DNA of 34,154 nucleotides, taken from Zetaproteobacteria bacterium (GTDB lineage: Bacteria; Pseudomonadota; Zetaproteobacteria; Mariprofundales; J009). Location of the stretch: NCBI GenBank assembly GCA_003696765.1, contig RFFX01000083.1:1-34154 (forward strand), read 5' to 3'. Numbering within the stretch: position 1 is the first letter of the stretch; each line of letters starts with the position of its first letter. Under the pieces are notes generated by a model. The model was not told where the DNA came from. It was given only the letters and a program-made list of their open reading frames with translations, and did not search any database. This document shows positions 15,740-23,954 of the stretch, in pieces. The position numbers and the translations under genes were made by a program.

Positions 15740-17542
15740 ATGTGGCGCCGACCACCCCTCGATCTCGCCCGGCTGCCGACCGAACCCGGCGTCTACCGCA
15801 TGTGCGACGACACAGGCGGTGTGCTCTATGTCGGCAAGGCGCGCAACCTGCGCCGGCGGGTCTCCAGCTACTTCCAGCGCATGCCGGAGTCCCCCCGCAC
15901 CGTGGCCATGGTACGGCAGATCGCGGCGATCGAGTTCACCGTCACCGCCTCGGAGGCGGAGGCGCTGCTGCTCGAACACAGCCTGATCCAGCAGCTCAAG
16001 CCGCGCTACAACGTGCTGCTCAAGGACGCCAAGAGCTACCCGTGGATCGTGCTCACCGCCGAGGCCTTCCCCCGCCTGCTGCTCCACCGCGGCCGCCGGA
16101 TCGAGGGGGAGTATTTCGGCCCCTTCCCCGATGTGCGCGCCGTGCGCGCCACGATCAAGCTGATGCAGCAGCTCTTCCGCCTGCGCGACTGCACCGCCGC
16201 CGCCTTCCGCAACCGCAGCCGCCCCTGCATGCAGCACCAGATCGGCCGCTGCACCGCCCCCTGTGTCGGGCTGGTCGACGCCACCGACTACCGCGCGCAG
16301 GTGGCCGAGGCGCGCCGCTTCCTGCGCGGCGCGGCCGACGAGCTGATCGCCGGCTGGCAGCAGGAGATGGAGCGGGCGGCGGCGGCGCTGGAGTTCGAGC
16401 GGGCGGCCGAATTGCGCGACCGCATCCGCATGTTGCGCAGCGTGGTGGAGGGTGCGCGGCGGGACGACCTCCCGGCCGATGCCGACGCCATCGCCATCGT
16501 CCGCCACGACGGCGGCGCGGCACTGGCCGTCGGCGTGCGGCGCAGCGGGCGCGACCTCGGCGTGCAGCTGCTGCGGGTGCGCCAGGGGGGTGAGGCCGAG
16601 CCGCTGGAGCTGCTCCACGCCCTGCTGCTGCAGCGCTACCGCAGTGAGCCGCCCCCTCCGCTGGTGCTGATCGACGGCGACGAGACGCTGCTCGACCCGC
16701 TGGGGGAGCTGCTCGCCCTGCTCGCCCCGCAACGAAAGAGGACGCTGCGCATCCCCAGGCAGGGGCCGCTGCGCGCCTGGCTGGAGCAGGTGACCCACTC
16801 GGCGAGACAGATGGTCGCCGCCGCCGGCGGCGGCGATGCGCAGGCCGCATTCGAGGCCGCAGCCGAGCTGCTCGGGCTGCCCGAGCCGCCGGGGCTGATC
16901 GCCGCGGTGGACAACGCCCACATGGGCGGCAGCCAGATGGTCTCGGCGATCGTCTGCGCCGACCGGCACGGCCTGCGCAAGGAGCTCTACCGCCACTACC
17001 GGCTCGACGGCGTGCCGGCCGGCGACGACCCGGCGGCGATGGCCGCCGTGCTGACGCGCTACGCCCGAGCGCTCGACAAGGAGGCGCTGCCCCGCCCCGA
17101 CCTGCTGCTGATCGACGGCGGCCGTGCCCAACTGGCCGCGGCCGGAGAGGCTCTCCACCGGGCGGGCATGGACTCCATCCGGCTGCTGGCGGTGAGCAAG
17201 GGGACAAGCCGCAAGGTGGGCGAGGAGCGGCTGTGGCGCGGCTGGCTGGAGGAGGCGCCGCCGCTCAAGCCGGGGCGGCACCATCCGGGGCTGCTGCTCA
17301 TCGCCCGGGTGCGCGACGAGGCGCACCGCTTCGCCGGCCGTTACCTGCGCAAACGACGCAAGCAGGGGATGTTCGCCTCCCCCCTCGACGCCGTCCCCGG
17401 CGTCGGCAAGGTGCTGCGCGCGCGGCTGCTGGCCCACTTCGGCGGCATCGACGGCATCAAACGGGCCTCGCGCCGGCAGCTGATGGAGGTGAAGGGGGTC
17501 TCGGAGCGGCTGGCCGAGGCGATCTTCATGGCCCTGCGCTGA
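15740..17542 (+). CDS. uvrC: Excinuclease ABC subunit C
   Basis: Nuclease subunit of nucleotide excision repair that cuts on both sides of a lesion with UvrA and UvrB. It has 600 residues, the normal length. The N-terminal GIY-YIG nuclease domain reads LPTEPGVYRMCDDTGGVLYVGKARNLRRRV. A four-Cys cluster follows (RDCTAAAFRNRSRPCMQHQ, then IGRCTAPCVG). The UvrB-interacting UVR motif is LEFERAAELRDRIRML, the RNase H-like domain includes AAVDNAHMGGSQMV and LLLIDGGRAQL, and the C-terminus has paired helix-hairpin-helix motifs (LDAVPGVGKVLRARLL, MEVKGVSERLAEAI). ATG 15740 follows lptD closely, suggesting cotranscription. An A/T-rich island begins right after its stop codon. Confidence 0.97.
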   Translation: MWRRPPLDLARLPTEPGVYRMCDDTGGVLYVGKARNLRRRVSSYFQRMPESPRTVAMVRQIAAIEFTVTASEAEALLLEHSLIQQLKPRYNVLLKDAKSYPWIVLTAEAFPRLLLHRGRRIEGEYFGPFPDVRAVRATIKLMQQLFRLRDCTAAAFRNRSRPCMQHQIGRCTAPCVGLVDATDYRAQVAEARRFLRGAADELIAGWQQEMERAAAALEFERAAELRDRIRMLRSVVEGARRDDLPADADAIAIVRHDGGAALAVGVRRSGRDLGVQLLRVRQGGEAEPLELLHALLLQRYRSEPPPPLVLIDGDETLLDPLGELLALLAPQRKRTLRIPRQGPLRAWLEQVTHSARQMVAAAGGGDAQAAFEAAAELLGLPEPPGLIAAVDNAHMGGSQMVSAIVCADRHGLRKELYRHYRLDGVPAGDDPAAMAAVLTRYARALDKEALPRPDLLLIDGGRAQLAAAGEALHRAGMDSIRLLAVSKGTSRKVGEERLWRGWLEEAPPLKPGRHHPGLLLIARVRDEAHRFAGRYLRKRRKQGMFASPLDAVPGVGKVLRARLLAHFGGIDGIKRASRRQLMEVKGVSERLAEAIFMALR

Positions 17543-17765
17543 TCCGCGCGGCTGGAAGAGCCATTGAACGAAAAAGTGATGAATCTACATGATCGCGAAC
17601 TCAGTCATGCAAAATCCGCCGGCTTGTAGATGCTGTCGCAAAGCTTATCTTTGGTGCCTGCATGGTGATGGTGATATGCAATAAAATTGCACAGGTGCCC
17701 GCTGACGAGGCTCCAAAGCACCCAAAACTGAATCACCCGCTGCACCACCCGACAAAGGAGAGTCG

Positions 17766-18121
17766 ATGCTCACGAAAAAAAACCGCAATGCATTTTGCAA
17801 CAGAGTGGGAGGCAGCCTGGAACAGCCATGATATCGATCAAATCATCCGTCATTATGCAGATGACATCGTTCTTGTCTCCCCGATTGCCGACAAACTGCT
17901 TGGTACACCGGAGGTCGCCGGAGTCCAATCGGTAAGGGCATACTTCATGAAGGGGCTCGAGGCATACCCAAACCTGGAATTCAAGGTCATTGACGTGCTG
18001 CATGGCGTCAACACGTATCGTGATCAACTACATCAACCAGAACGGCATCAAGGCAAGTGAGTTCATGCAGCTCGACACAGAAAAGAAAATCTCTCGCATG
18101 TATGCCCACTACGGCGAATGA
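17766..18121 (+). pseudogene. NTF2-like (SnoaL-type) protein gene with two frameshifts
   Basis: Read across two frame changes this would be a 117-residue NTF2-fold protein: MLTKKTAMHFATEWEAAWN, then HDIDQIIRHYADDIVLVSP, a central part ending LEFKVIDVLHGVNT, then IVINYINQNGIKASEF up to RMYAHYGE. ATG 17766 has a well-placed AAAGGAG before it but is one base out of frame, because the run at 17775-17782 has eight A instead of seven. The frame shifts again at about 18016, where one T looks extra. An internal ATG at 17788 opens the middle part only. Possible explanations are a decaying gene, sequencing error, or slippage at A8. The corrected frame ends at TGA 18121, overlapping the cupin start. The ligand or substrate is unknown. 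Confidence 0.7.
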
Positions 18122-18615
18122 CAGGAGGAAAGGAAATCTCCGAAAGTGATTTGATCCTGACATCTCAGCAAATTGAACGCATGCAGGGTGAACCGAGGGT
18201 ACATTTCTTGAATCCCAATGCACAGAGGATCAGGAAAGCGATTGGTGATGAGGTGGGCTTGACCCGGATTGGCGTACACCTCGTCTATATTGAGCCGGGC
18301 AGAGACAGTACGGAACACCACAAGCACTACAATGAGGAGGAGTGCATCTATGGCCTGTCGGGCAGGGGAACGCTCAGAATTGGGGAGGAAGAGTTTTCTT
18401 TTGGTGAAGGTGATTTTGTTGGCTTTCCTGCCGGTTCGGCGGCACACAGCCTGAAAAACAGCGGTGACACAACGCTCGTCATCCTGGTCATGGGACAGCG
18501 ACTGGCGCAAGATACCGCCGACTATCCGGACAAGGGCAAGCGACTGTATCGCAACTATGGGACATGGGACCTTGTTGATTTATCGAGCGTAACCGATCCA
18601 AGGGGAGGCATATAG
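18118..18615 (+). CDS. Cupin-domain protein
   Basis: A 165-residue single-domain cupin. The first cupin motif is visible as EHHKHYNEEECIYGLSGRGTLRIG, with His-His and a following Glu as likely metal ligands, and the second as GDFVGFPAGSAAHSLKN with its His. Cupins of this shape can be isomerases, dioxygenases or sugar-binding regulators; nothing here decides which. ATG 18118 overlaps the corrected end of the NTF2-like gene (ATGA), so the two probably formed one unit. A strong AGGAGG lies just inside the frame, and ATG 18181 is another possible start. A/T-rich codon use contrasts with both flanks. Confidence 0.82.
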   Translation: MTGGKEISESDLILTSQQIERMQGEPRVHFLNPNAQRIRKAIGDEVGLTRIGVHLVYIEPGRDSTEHHKHYNEEECIYGLSGRGTLRIGEEEFSFGEGDFVGFPAGSAAHSLKNSGDTTLVILVMGQRLAQDTADYPDKGKRLYRNYGTWDLVDLSSVTDPRGGI

Positions 18616-18639
18616 ACTGCAACCTCTTGCGAATCCGGC

Positions 18640-20382
18640 ATGCCTCGAACCGGACGGGAGCAGCCGCTAGCGTTCCCGCCCATGCGCCCTGCCCCCTCCT
18701 CCCCGACCAAAGAGCTCCTGCTGCGGCTGGGCTCGATGCCGCTGGCCATCGTCCTGCTCACCGTACTGGCGCTCGCCTCGGCCATCGGCACCGTGCTGCT
18801 GCAGAATCAGGGGCAGGTCGACTACCTCCAGCAGTTCGGCCCACTCTGGTACTGGGTGCTGCGCGCGCTCGGCCTCTTCGACATGTACCACTCCTGGTGG
18901 TTCCTCACCCTGCTCGGCCTGCTCATGATCTCGCTCGCCGCCTGCCTGTGGCGCAACGTCCCGCGTATGCTGGGGGAGATGCGGGCGCGCAAGGTGTCGA
19001 TCGCCGAGCGGGTGTGGAAACGACTGGAGCAGCAACGGCGGTGGCGGCTTGCCGGCGTCGACGCGGCCGCAGCGGCGGCGCGGGTGCGGGCGCGGGCACC
19101 GGAGTGGGGCTGGGTCGAGGAGCGGCGTGGCGACCACGTCTGGCTGCGCGGCGACCGCGGCCGCTACCACAAGTGGGGCTACATCCTGGTGCACGGCGCC
19201 ATCCTGATCATCCTGATCGGCGGCTGGGTGAGCGTGCAGTTCGGCTTCCGCGGCAACATGAGCGTGCCGGAGGGGGGGGAGGAGAACGAGATCGCCTTCG
19301 CCCGGGGGACCGGCGTCGGCCACCTGACCATGCCCTTTTCTGTACGCTGCAACCGGTTCCTCATCGACTTCTTCCCCAACGGAATGCCCCGGGAGTTCCG
19401 CAGCAACCTCACCATCATCGACGGCGGCAAGCCGGTGCTCACGAAAGACATCATCGTCAACGAACCGCTCTACTACAAGGGGGTGCGCATCTACCAGGCG
19501 AGCTTCGGCGACGGCGGATCGGAGATCAAGCTGCGGCTGTTCAGGCTCGACGGCAGCGGCGACAGCCGGCTGGTCGACACGCGCATCTACCAGACCTGGC
19601 AGGACCCCTACAGCGGCATCTCACTGGAGATGCAGGACTTCAAGCCGTTCAACGTGGAGAACATGGCCGACCCCGGCCAACCGAAGAAGTTCCGGGATCT
19701 GGGACCTGCGGTGATCTTCGTCCTGCGCGGCAAGGGGATCAAGCCGGTCAAGGTCAAGAGCTTCATGAACCCCTTCGTCCTCGACGGGGAGAACCGCGGC
19801 TCCTTCATGATGGTGTCGTTCAGCGGCGACGACAAGGACTACCAACCGGTGGCGCTGGGCCTCGATCTGAGCAATCCCAAGGAGTGGGCGCTGTTCAACG
19901 CCTACTTCCGCCATCTGGCGCAGCGCACCGCCCGCGGGGGGGAATCGGGCAAGGAGGCCAACATCCGAGCCTTCCGCCAGGCGGTGGTCGAGGTCTTCGG
20001 CGACGAACGGCCGGACGACCTGCCACAGATGGGGATGCGGATGCTCCAGGCGATGCAGGTGCTCACCCAGATCCCCTGGCCCTTCCTGCCGGCGTTGGCC
20101 GACTACCATCAGCGCTACTACACCGGTCTGCAACTGACCCGTGATCCGGGCATGAACGTGGTCTGGACCGGTTGTGCGATCCTGGTGTTCGGGCTGGGGA
20201 TCATGTTCTATGCATCCCACCGCAAGATCTGGCTGCGCATCGACGGGGAGAAGGGGGGCGTCATCCTCCGGATGGGAGGGATGACCAACCGCAATCCACT
20301 GATCTTCGCCGAGGAGTTTCATCAACTCTTCAGCCGCCTGCAACAGGATCCCGCCGACACCACGACAGAGGGGAATGCGTGA
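18640..20382 (+). CDS. resB: Cytochrome c biogenesis protein ResB
   Basis: Membrane subunit of the System II cytochrome c synthase, working with CcsA to bring heme across the membrane and attach it to apocytochromes. It is 580 residues from ATG 18640; ATG 18682 is an alternative, and neither has a good Shine-Dalgarno. The N-terminal region has membrane segments (MPLAIVLLTVLALASAIGTVLLQ; WWFLTLLGLLMISLAACLW), then GYILVHGAILIILIGGWVSVQFGF, a long periplasmic domain with EPLYYKGVRIYQASFGDGG, and a last membrane segment (VVWTGCAILVFGLGIMFYAS) followed by SHRKIWLR. The TGATG overlap with ccsA shows coupling. Confidence 0.93.
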   Translation: MPRTGREQPLAFPPMRPAPSSPTKELLLRLGSMPLAIVLLTVLALASAIGTVLLQNQGQVDYLQQFGPLWYWVLRALGLFDMYHSWWFLTLLGLLMISLAACLWRNVPRMLGEMRARKVSIAERVWKRLEQQRRWRLAGVDAAAAAARVRARAPEWGWVEERRGDHVWLRGDRGRYHKWGYILVHGAILIILIGGWVSVQFGFRGNMSVPEGGEENEIAFARGTGVGHLTMPFSVRCNRFLIDFFPNGMPREFRSNLTIIDGGKPVLTKDIIVNEPLYYKGVRIYQASFGDGGSEIKLRLFRLDGSGDSRLVDTRIYQTWQDPYSGISLEMQDFKPFNVENMADPGQPKKFRDLGPAVIFVLRGKGIKPVKVKSFMNPFVLDGENRGSFMMVSFSGDDKDYQPVALGLDLSNPKEWALFNAYFRHLAQRTARGGESGKEANIRAFRQAVVEVFGDERPDDLPQMGMRMLQAMQVLTQIPWPFLPALADYHQRYYTGLQLTRDPGMNVVWTGCAILVFGLGIMFYASHRKIWLRIDGEKGGVILRMGGMTNRNPLIFAEEFHQLFSRLQQDPADTTTEGNA

Positions 20383-21623
20383 TGAACGAATCGGGAATGA
20401 CTCTGACACAACCGTCGCTGATCATCTACCGCGGGAAGGTCGCCGTCCTGCGCTGCTGGGCCTACCTCGGTCTGATCGGCGGCATGGCCGCGCTGGCTCT
20501 GTTCGGCGGGGGGTACCGCGAGGACGCCTTCCTCTTCCAGGCACTCGGATGGAGCGGCGCGGCGTGGGGCGGCGCCGGCCTGCTGGCCGGGATCGGCACG
20601 GGTGCGCTGCTGGCGCGGGGGGGCGATGCGGCCGCCGGAATCTGCTGGGAGCGCAAGCTGGTGCCGTGGCTCGACGGCGCACTGCTGATGATCCTGTTGA
20701 TGGGGCTCTGGAGCCTGCTGGAGCCGCCGGCGGGGGAGATCTCCTACGAGGATCAATCCAACCTGGTCTCCGGCCGCATCATCATGGCGATGAACGTGCT
20801 CTTCCTCTTCGCCGCCGTCTGCTACATCGCCCAGCTCTTCGCGCCGACCTCCTTCATCGGTCGGATGGGGTCGTTCGCCGCCTGGTGCGCAGTCTACGCC
20901 GGCGGTTCGGCGCTGCTGCTGCGCTGGTACGAGTCCTACCAGCTGCTCGGCGGCGACATCGGCCACGCACCGGTCTCCAACCTCTATGAGGTCTTCATCC
21001 TGCTCTGCTGCATCACCGGCACCATCTACCTCGCCTTCGAGCGCCGTTACCGCACCACCGGCCTGGGGGCCTTCGTCATGCTGCTGATCGCCTGCGCCGT
21101 CTTCTTCACCGTCTGGCTCGGCTCCATCGGGCAGGCGGACATCAAGCCGCTGGTACCGGCGCTGCAGTCCTACTGGATGAAGATCCACGTCCCGCTCAAC
21201 TTCATCGGCTACGGCTCCTTCGCCGTCGCCTGCGCGGCGGGAATGGCCTGGCTGCTGCGGGCCAAGCTGGAGGCGAAGGGCAGGAAGGAGCTGCTCGCCC
21301 TCTTCCCCACCCTCGACCAGCTCGACCTGCTCGCCTACCGGGCGATCGCCATCGGCTTCCCCGCCTTCACGCTGGCCACCATCCTCGGCGCCGCCTGGGC
21401 GGCCGAGGCGTGGGGCGGCTACTGGTCGTGGGACCCCAAGGAGACCTGGGCGCTGATCGTCTGGCTGGTCTACGGCGCATGGCTCCACGTGCGGGTCTCG
21501 CACGGCTGGAGCGGCCGGGTGCTGGCCTGGTGGTCGGTGATCGCCTTCCTGGTGACCCTCTTCTGCTTCATTGGCGTCAACATGTATCTCTCCGGGCTCC
21601 ACTCCTACGGCCGTCTGACCTGA
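20382..21623 (+). CDS. ccsA: Cytochrome c biogenesis protein CcsA (heme handling)
   Basis: Polytopic membrane protein of the heme-handling family, partner of ResB in System II. It has 413 residues from ATG 20382, which overlaps the resB stop by one base and follows GAGGGG. Numerous membrane spans are seen; the N-terminal ones (GLIGGMAALALFGGGY; DGALLMILLMGLWSLL) extend beyond the core domain. The tryptophan-rich WWD heme motif is at about residues 344-351 (WGGYWSWDPKETW), followed by a conserved His in GAWLHVRVSHGW. Another conserved His, in PVSNLYEVFILL and MKIHVPLNFIGYG, fits the flanking axial ligands. Converges on the mscS-type gene with a 52-bp gap. Confidence 0.93.
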   Translation: MNESGMTLTQPSLIIYRGKVAVLRCWAYLGLIGGMAALALFGGGYREDAFLFQALGWSGAAWGGAGLLAGIGTGALLARGGDAAAGICWERKLVPWLDGALLMILLMGLWSLLEPPAGEISYEDQSNLVSGRIIMAMNVLFLFAAVCYIAQLFAPTSFIGRMGSFAAWCAVYAGGSALLLRWYESYQLLGGDIGHAPVSNLYEVFILLCCITGTIYLAFERRYRTTGLGAFVMLLIACAVFFTVWLGSIGQADIKPLVPALQSYWMKIHVPLNFIGYGSFAVACAAGMAWLLRAKLEAKGRKELLALFPTLDQLDLLAYRAIAIGFPAFTLATILGAAWAAEAWGGYWSWDPKETWALIVWLVYGAWLHVRVSHGWSGRVLAWWSVIAFLVTLFCFIGVNMYLSGLHSYGRLT

Positions 21624-21639
21624 CGCGCCATCTTGGCCC

Positions 21640-21668
21640 CCGGCCGGCTCGATGCGGCCGGCCGCCGG
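21640..21668. terminator. Possible GC-rich hairpin between convergent genes
   Basis: CGGCCGGC (from 21641) can pair with GCCGGCCG across a short loop, in the 52-bp gap between convergent ccsA and the mscS-type gene. There is no T-run on either side, so a factor-independent terminator is not well supported. Confidence 0.3.
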
Positions 21669-21675
21669 GCGAGGC

Positions 21676-22749
21676 TCAAGCCCGCCGCAGATAGACCGTG
21701 CGCGAGGGGAAGGCGAAGTCGATCCCCAGCGATGCCAGCAGACGCATGATCCGCAGATTCACCTCCTGACGCACCTGCAGATACTCCTCCAACACCTTGG
21801 AGGCGCTGAAGTAGTAGAGGAAGATGGAGAGGGCGGAGTCGTCGAAGTCGTCGAACTTGACCAGCCAGTACTCCTGATCGACGCCGGGATGCTCCCGCAG
21901 GATGCGCTCGATCCCGGCGATCGCCTGCTCCATCTGTTCCGGCGTGGTGTCGTAGGTCACCCCGATGCGCATCTTGATCCGCCGCTTGGAGCGGGCGTCG
22001 ATGTTGTCGATCACCATGTTGGCCAGCCGCGAGTTGGGCACGTTGACCAGCGTCTTGCCGAAGGTGCGGATGCGGGTGGAGCGGAAGCCGACCTCCTCCA
22101 CCACCCCCTCGAAATCGCTGGTCTTGATGCAGTCGCCGACGGTGAAGGGGCGATCGATCAGGATCATGATCGAGCCGAAGACGTTGGCCAGCGTATCCCT
22201 GGCCGCCATCGCCACCGCGATGCCGCCGATGCCGAGCGAGGCGATCAGACCGGAAACCGAGTAGCCCAGATTCTGCGCCACCATTAGCACGCCGGTGATG
22301 ATCACCAGCAGCCGCAGCGTCTTGGCGATGAAAGGGATCAACTGATCGTCGAGCGGAGAGTCGGTGGCCGCCGCCCGCGCCGAAGCGTAGCCGGCCATAC
22401 CGCCGATCAGCCGCCAGAGGAACCAGCCGCCGATCACCACGGTCAGCGCCCGACCGAGCTGCATCACAGGCTCGAACAGCGGAAAACGGTCGGGATCCAC
22501 GGCCAGCAGATGGAGCGAGACCATCACCCCCACCACCAGCACCAGCCAGCCGGCCGGCTTCTCCGCCGCCTCCAGCAGCATGTTGTCGATCGGGGTCTCC
22601 GTACGGTCGGCGACCCGTTGCGCCAGCCGGTGGAAGAGCACGACCAGGTAGCGCTGCGCCACCACGGTGGCGAAGAGCGCGAGCGCCGCGGCCAGCCAGT
22701 GGCCGAGTGGAATCGAGAGCAGGGTGGTGTGCAGCCATGTGCCATCCAT
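21676..22749 (-). CDS. MscS-family mechanosensitive channel
   Basis: Small-conductance mechanosensitive channel family, protecting the cell against osmotic down-shock. It is 357 residues with about four membrane spans in the first half ([70 protein letters not shown]). The pore-lining helix is [31 protein letters not shown], followed by the MscS beta domain ([37 protein letters not shown]). ATG 22749 has no Shine-Dalgarno. The start codon and first codons lie exactly at the edge of a hairpin repeat unit (22745-22836), so this unit forms the whole upstream leader. Confidence 0.92.
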   Translation of the reverse strand: MDGTWLHTTLLSIPLGHWLAAALALFATVVAQRYLVVLFHRLAQRVADRTETPIDNMLLEAAEKPAGWLVLVVGVMVSLHLLAVDPDRFPLFEPVMQLGRALTVVIGGWFLWRLIGGMAGYASARAAATDSPLDDQLIPFIAKTLRLLVIITGVLMVAQNLGYSVSGLIASLGIGGIAVAMAARDTLANVFGSIMILIDRPFTVGDCIKTSDFEGVVEEVGFRSTRIRTFGKTLVNVPNSRLANMVIDNIDARSKRRIKMRIGVTYDTTPEQMEQAIAGIERILREHPGVDQEYWLVKFDDFDDSALSIFLYYFSASKVLEEYLQVRQEVNLRIMRLLASLGIDFAFPSRTVYLRRA

Positions 22750-22836
22750 GATGGAACCGCAAAAAGTCCGTCCGTGGACTTTTTGCTTGACGGAGATCGA
22801 AGAGCGCGCTCTTCGATCCCCTTACAAATCCGTCGG
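22745..22836 (+). repeat. Mosaic hairpin repeat, copy IV (A-B and half of C)
   Basis: Starts with CATCCATGAT, as at the IIa/IIb junction. Hairpin A spans 22759-22786 (GCAAAAAGTCC/GGACTTTTTGC around GTCCGT) and hairpin B 22792-22821 (one mismatch near the base of the stem). TTAC and the left outer arm of C follow, then it breaks off at about 22836. The A-side end touches the start codon of the minus-strand mscS-type gene. Confidence 0.85.
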
Positions 22837-22920
22837 GGACGTCTTCCTCCCTGAAGCCGCCCGGTCGAGCATCGTCGCCGCCAGTGTAGAGGAGGAGGCG
22901 CCCCCGCTCAACAGAGGCGC

Positions 22921-22949
22921 TTGCCAACAGGCGGATCGGCCGCTAGAAA
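22921..22949 (+). promoter_or_regulatory. Candidate sigma-70 promoter for rpmE-rplU-rpmA
   Basis: TTGCCA (22921-22926) is five of six to the -35 consensus. After exactly 17 bases comes TAGAAA (22944-22949), four of six to the -10 consensus. Predicted transcription would start near 22956, about 70 bases before rpmE. Confidence 0.45.
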
Positions 22950-23026
22950 TCGCGCCCCCTCGAGCACCCGGCCACGTCAGCCGGCCGGGCCTCCCCGATG
23001 ATCCGAACCAGCAAGGAAACAAGCAC

Positions 23027-23236
23027 ATGAAACCCGGCATCCATCCCGAGTACAAGGAGTCGACCGTCACCTGTTCGTGCGGCAATGTCTTCAAGACCCG
23101 CTCGACCAAGGGGGACATGCATGTCGAGATCTGCTCCAACTGCCACCCCTTCTACACCGGCAAGCAGAAGATCGTCGACACCGAAGGGCGGGTGGAGCGC
23201 TTCTACAAGCGCTACGGCAGGCGGCCGGCGCAGTAG
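23027..23236 (+). CDS. rpmE: 50S ribosomal protein L31
   Basis: Large-subunit ribosomal protein of 69 residues. It is the zinc-binding (C+) form: C16 and C18 in VTCSCGN and C36 and C39 in [14 protein letters not shown]. The family motif HPFYTGKQ and the C-terminal VERFYKRYG are intact. ATG 23027 follows AAGGA at about 23013-23017; a longer in-frame opening upstream is repeat and leader DNA. It heads a compact group with rplU and rpmA, ending at the terminator at 23886. Confidence 0.97.
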   Translation: MKPGIHPEYKESTVTCSCGNVFKTRSTKGDMHVEICSNCHPFYTGKQKIVDTEGRVERFYKRYGRRPAQ

Positions 23237-23277
23237 TCGGGGTGCGCAAGACGACAGGGACGAAAGGAGAGGAGTCG

Positions 23278-23595
23278 ATGTACGCAGTGATCCGCACCGG
23301 CGGCAAACAGTACCGTGTCCGGGTGGGCGACCGTCTGCGCGTGGAGCGGCTCGACGGCGACACGGGCGACGAGATCACCTTCGACGACGTCCTCTGCATC
23401 GGCGAGGGCACCGATCTGCGTGCCGGTGATGCGGCGGGCGGCGCGTCGGTCACCGCGACCATCACCGGGCAGGGACGCGGCAGGAAGGTGGTGGTCTTCA
23501 AGCGGCGTCGGCGCAAGAACCACCGCCGGACCCGGGGGCACCGCCAGCACTATACGGAGGTCGCCGTCACCGCCATCAACGGTCAGGAGGGATAG
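23278..23595 (+). CDS. rplU: 50S ribosomal protein L21
   Basis: Large-subunit ribosomal protein of 105 residues. The N-terminal signature is [18 protein letters not shown], and the C-terminal signature is [20 protein letters not shown], followed by TEVAVTAI. A strong AGGAG precedes ATG 23278. It stands 41 bp after rpmE and 3 bp before rpmA, the usual rplU-rpmA pairing. Confidence 0.97.
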   Translation: MYAVIRTGGKQYRVRVGDRLRVERLDGDTGDEITFDDVLCIGEGTDLRAGDAAGGASVTATITGQGRGRKVVVFKRRRRKNHRRTRGHRQHYTEVAVTAINGQEG

Positions 23596-23598
23596 GCC

Positions 23599-23847
23599 AT
23601 GGCACACAAGAAGGCCGGAGGATCATCCCGCAACGGACGCGACTCCGAGTCCAAGCGGCTCGGCGTGAAGCGGTACGGCGGCCAGCAGGTGCGTGCGGGC
23701 AACATCATCGTCCGCCAACGCGGCACCAAGATCCGCCCGGGCGAGAACGTCGGCTGCGGCCGGGACTACACCCTCTACGCCCGCATCGACGGCAGGGTGG
23801 AGTTCTTCAAGAAGGCCGGGCGGACCACCGTCCGCGTGGTGGCCTGA
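23599..23847 (+). CDS. rpmA: 50S ribosomal protein L27
   Basis: Large-subunit ribosomal protein of 82 residues whose N-terminal tail reaches the peptidyl-transferase centre. [19 protein letters not shown] and [19 protein letters not shown] are the diagnostic motifs. No N-terminal extension of the Firmicutes type is present. It is last in the rpmE-rplU-rpmA group. obgE, often next in other genomes, is not here; a terminator and ispF on the other strand follow. Confidence 0.97.
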   Translation: MAHKKAGGSSRNGRDSESKRLGVKRYGGQQVRAGNIIVRQRGTKIRPGENVGCGRDYTLYARIDGRVEFFKKAGRTTVRVVA

Positions 23848-23885
23848 ACGCAGGCACCCCCTACTTCCGACTCTGACGACGATGG

Positions 23886-23921
23886 CGATGGGGGCGCCGG
23901 GCGGCGCCCCCATCGTTTTTT
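23886..23921 (+). terminator. Rho-independent terminator after rpmA
   Basis: Perfect 13-bp stem (23886-23898 with 23903-23915; CGATGGGGGCGCC and its reverse complement), loop GGGC, followed by six T (23916-23921). Placed 38 bases after the rpmA stop codon. The T-run merges with a fragment of the mosaic repeat, in the position that hairpin A takes in full units. Confidence 0.93.
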
Positions 23922-23953
23922 GGCTTCACGGGCGTCGAAGGGCGCGCGCCTAT
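23916..23953 (+). repeat. Mosaic hairpin repeat fragment, copy V
   Basis: Compared with the minus strand of copy III (31736-31770 read in reverse), the pattern TTGGCTTC-n-CGGG-nn-TCGAAGGGCGCGCGC is shared: about 28 of 32 bases by eye. It begins in the T-run of the rpmA terminator and stops 1-2 bases before the ispF stop codon. Only the A-B junction and the left arm of B remain. Confidence 0.65.
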
Positions 23954-23954
23954 G

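Larger units (their letters stand above)
17543..18630 (+). other. A/T-rich island, probably acquired DNA
   Basis: Base composition drops sharply just after uvrC and recovers at resB; the codons of both genes inside use A/T at third positions, unlike every neighbour. The first 220 bp are non-coding and hold a small perfect inverted repeat (TGCAAT-AAA-ATTGCA, around 17686-17700) and a possible weak promoter (TTGAAC at 17564). No integrase, transposase, tRNA or flanking direct repeat was seen. Confidence 0.7.
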
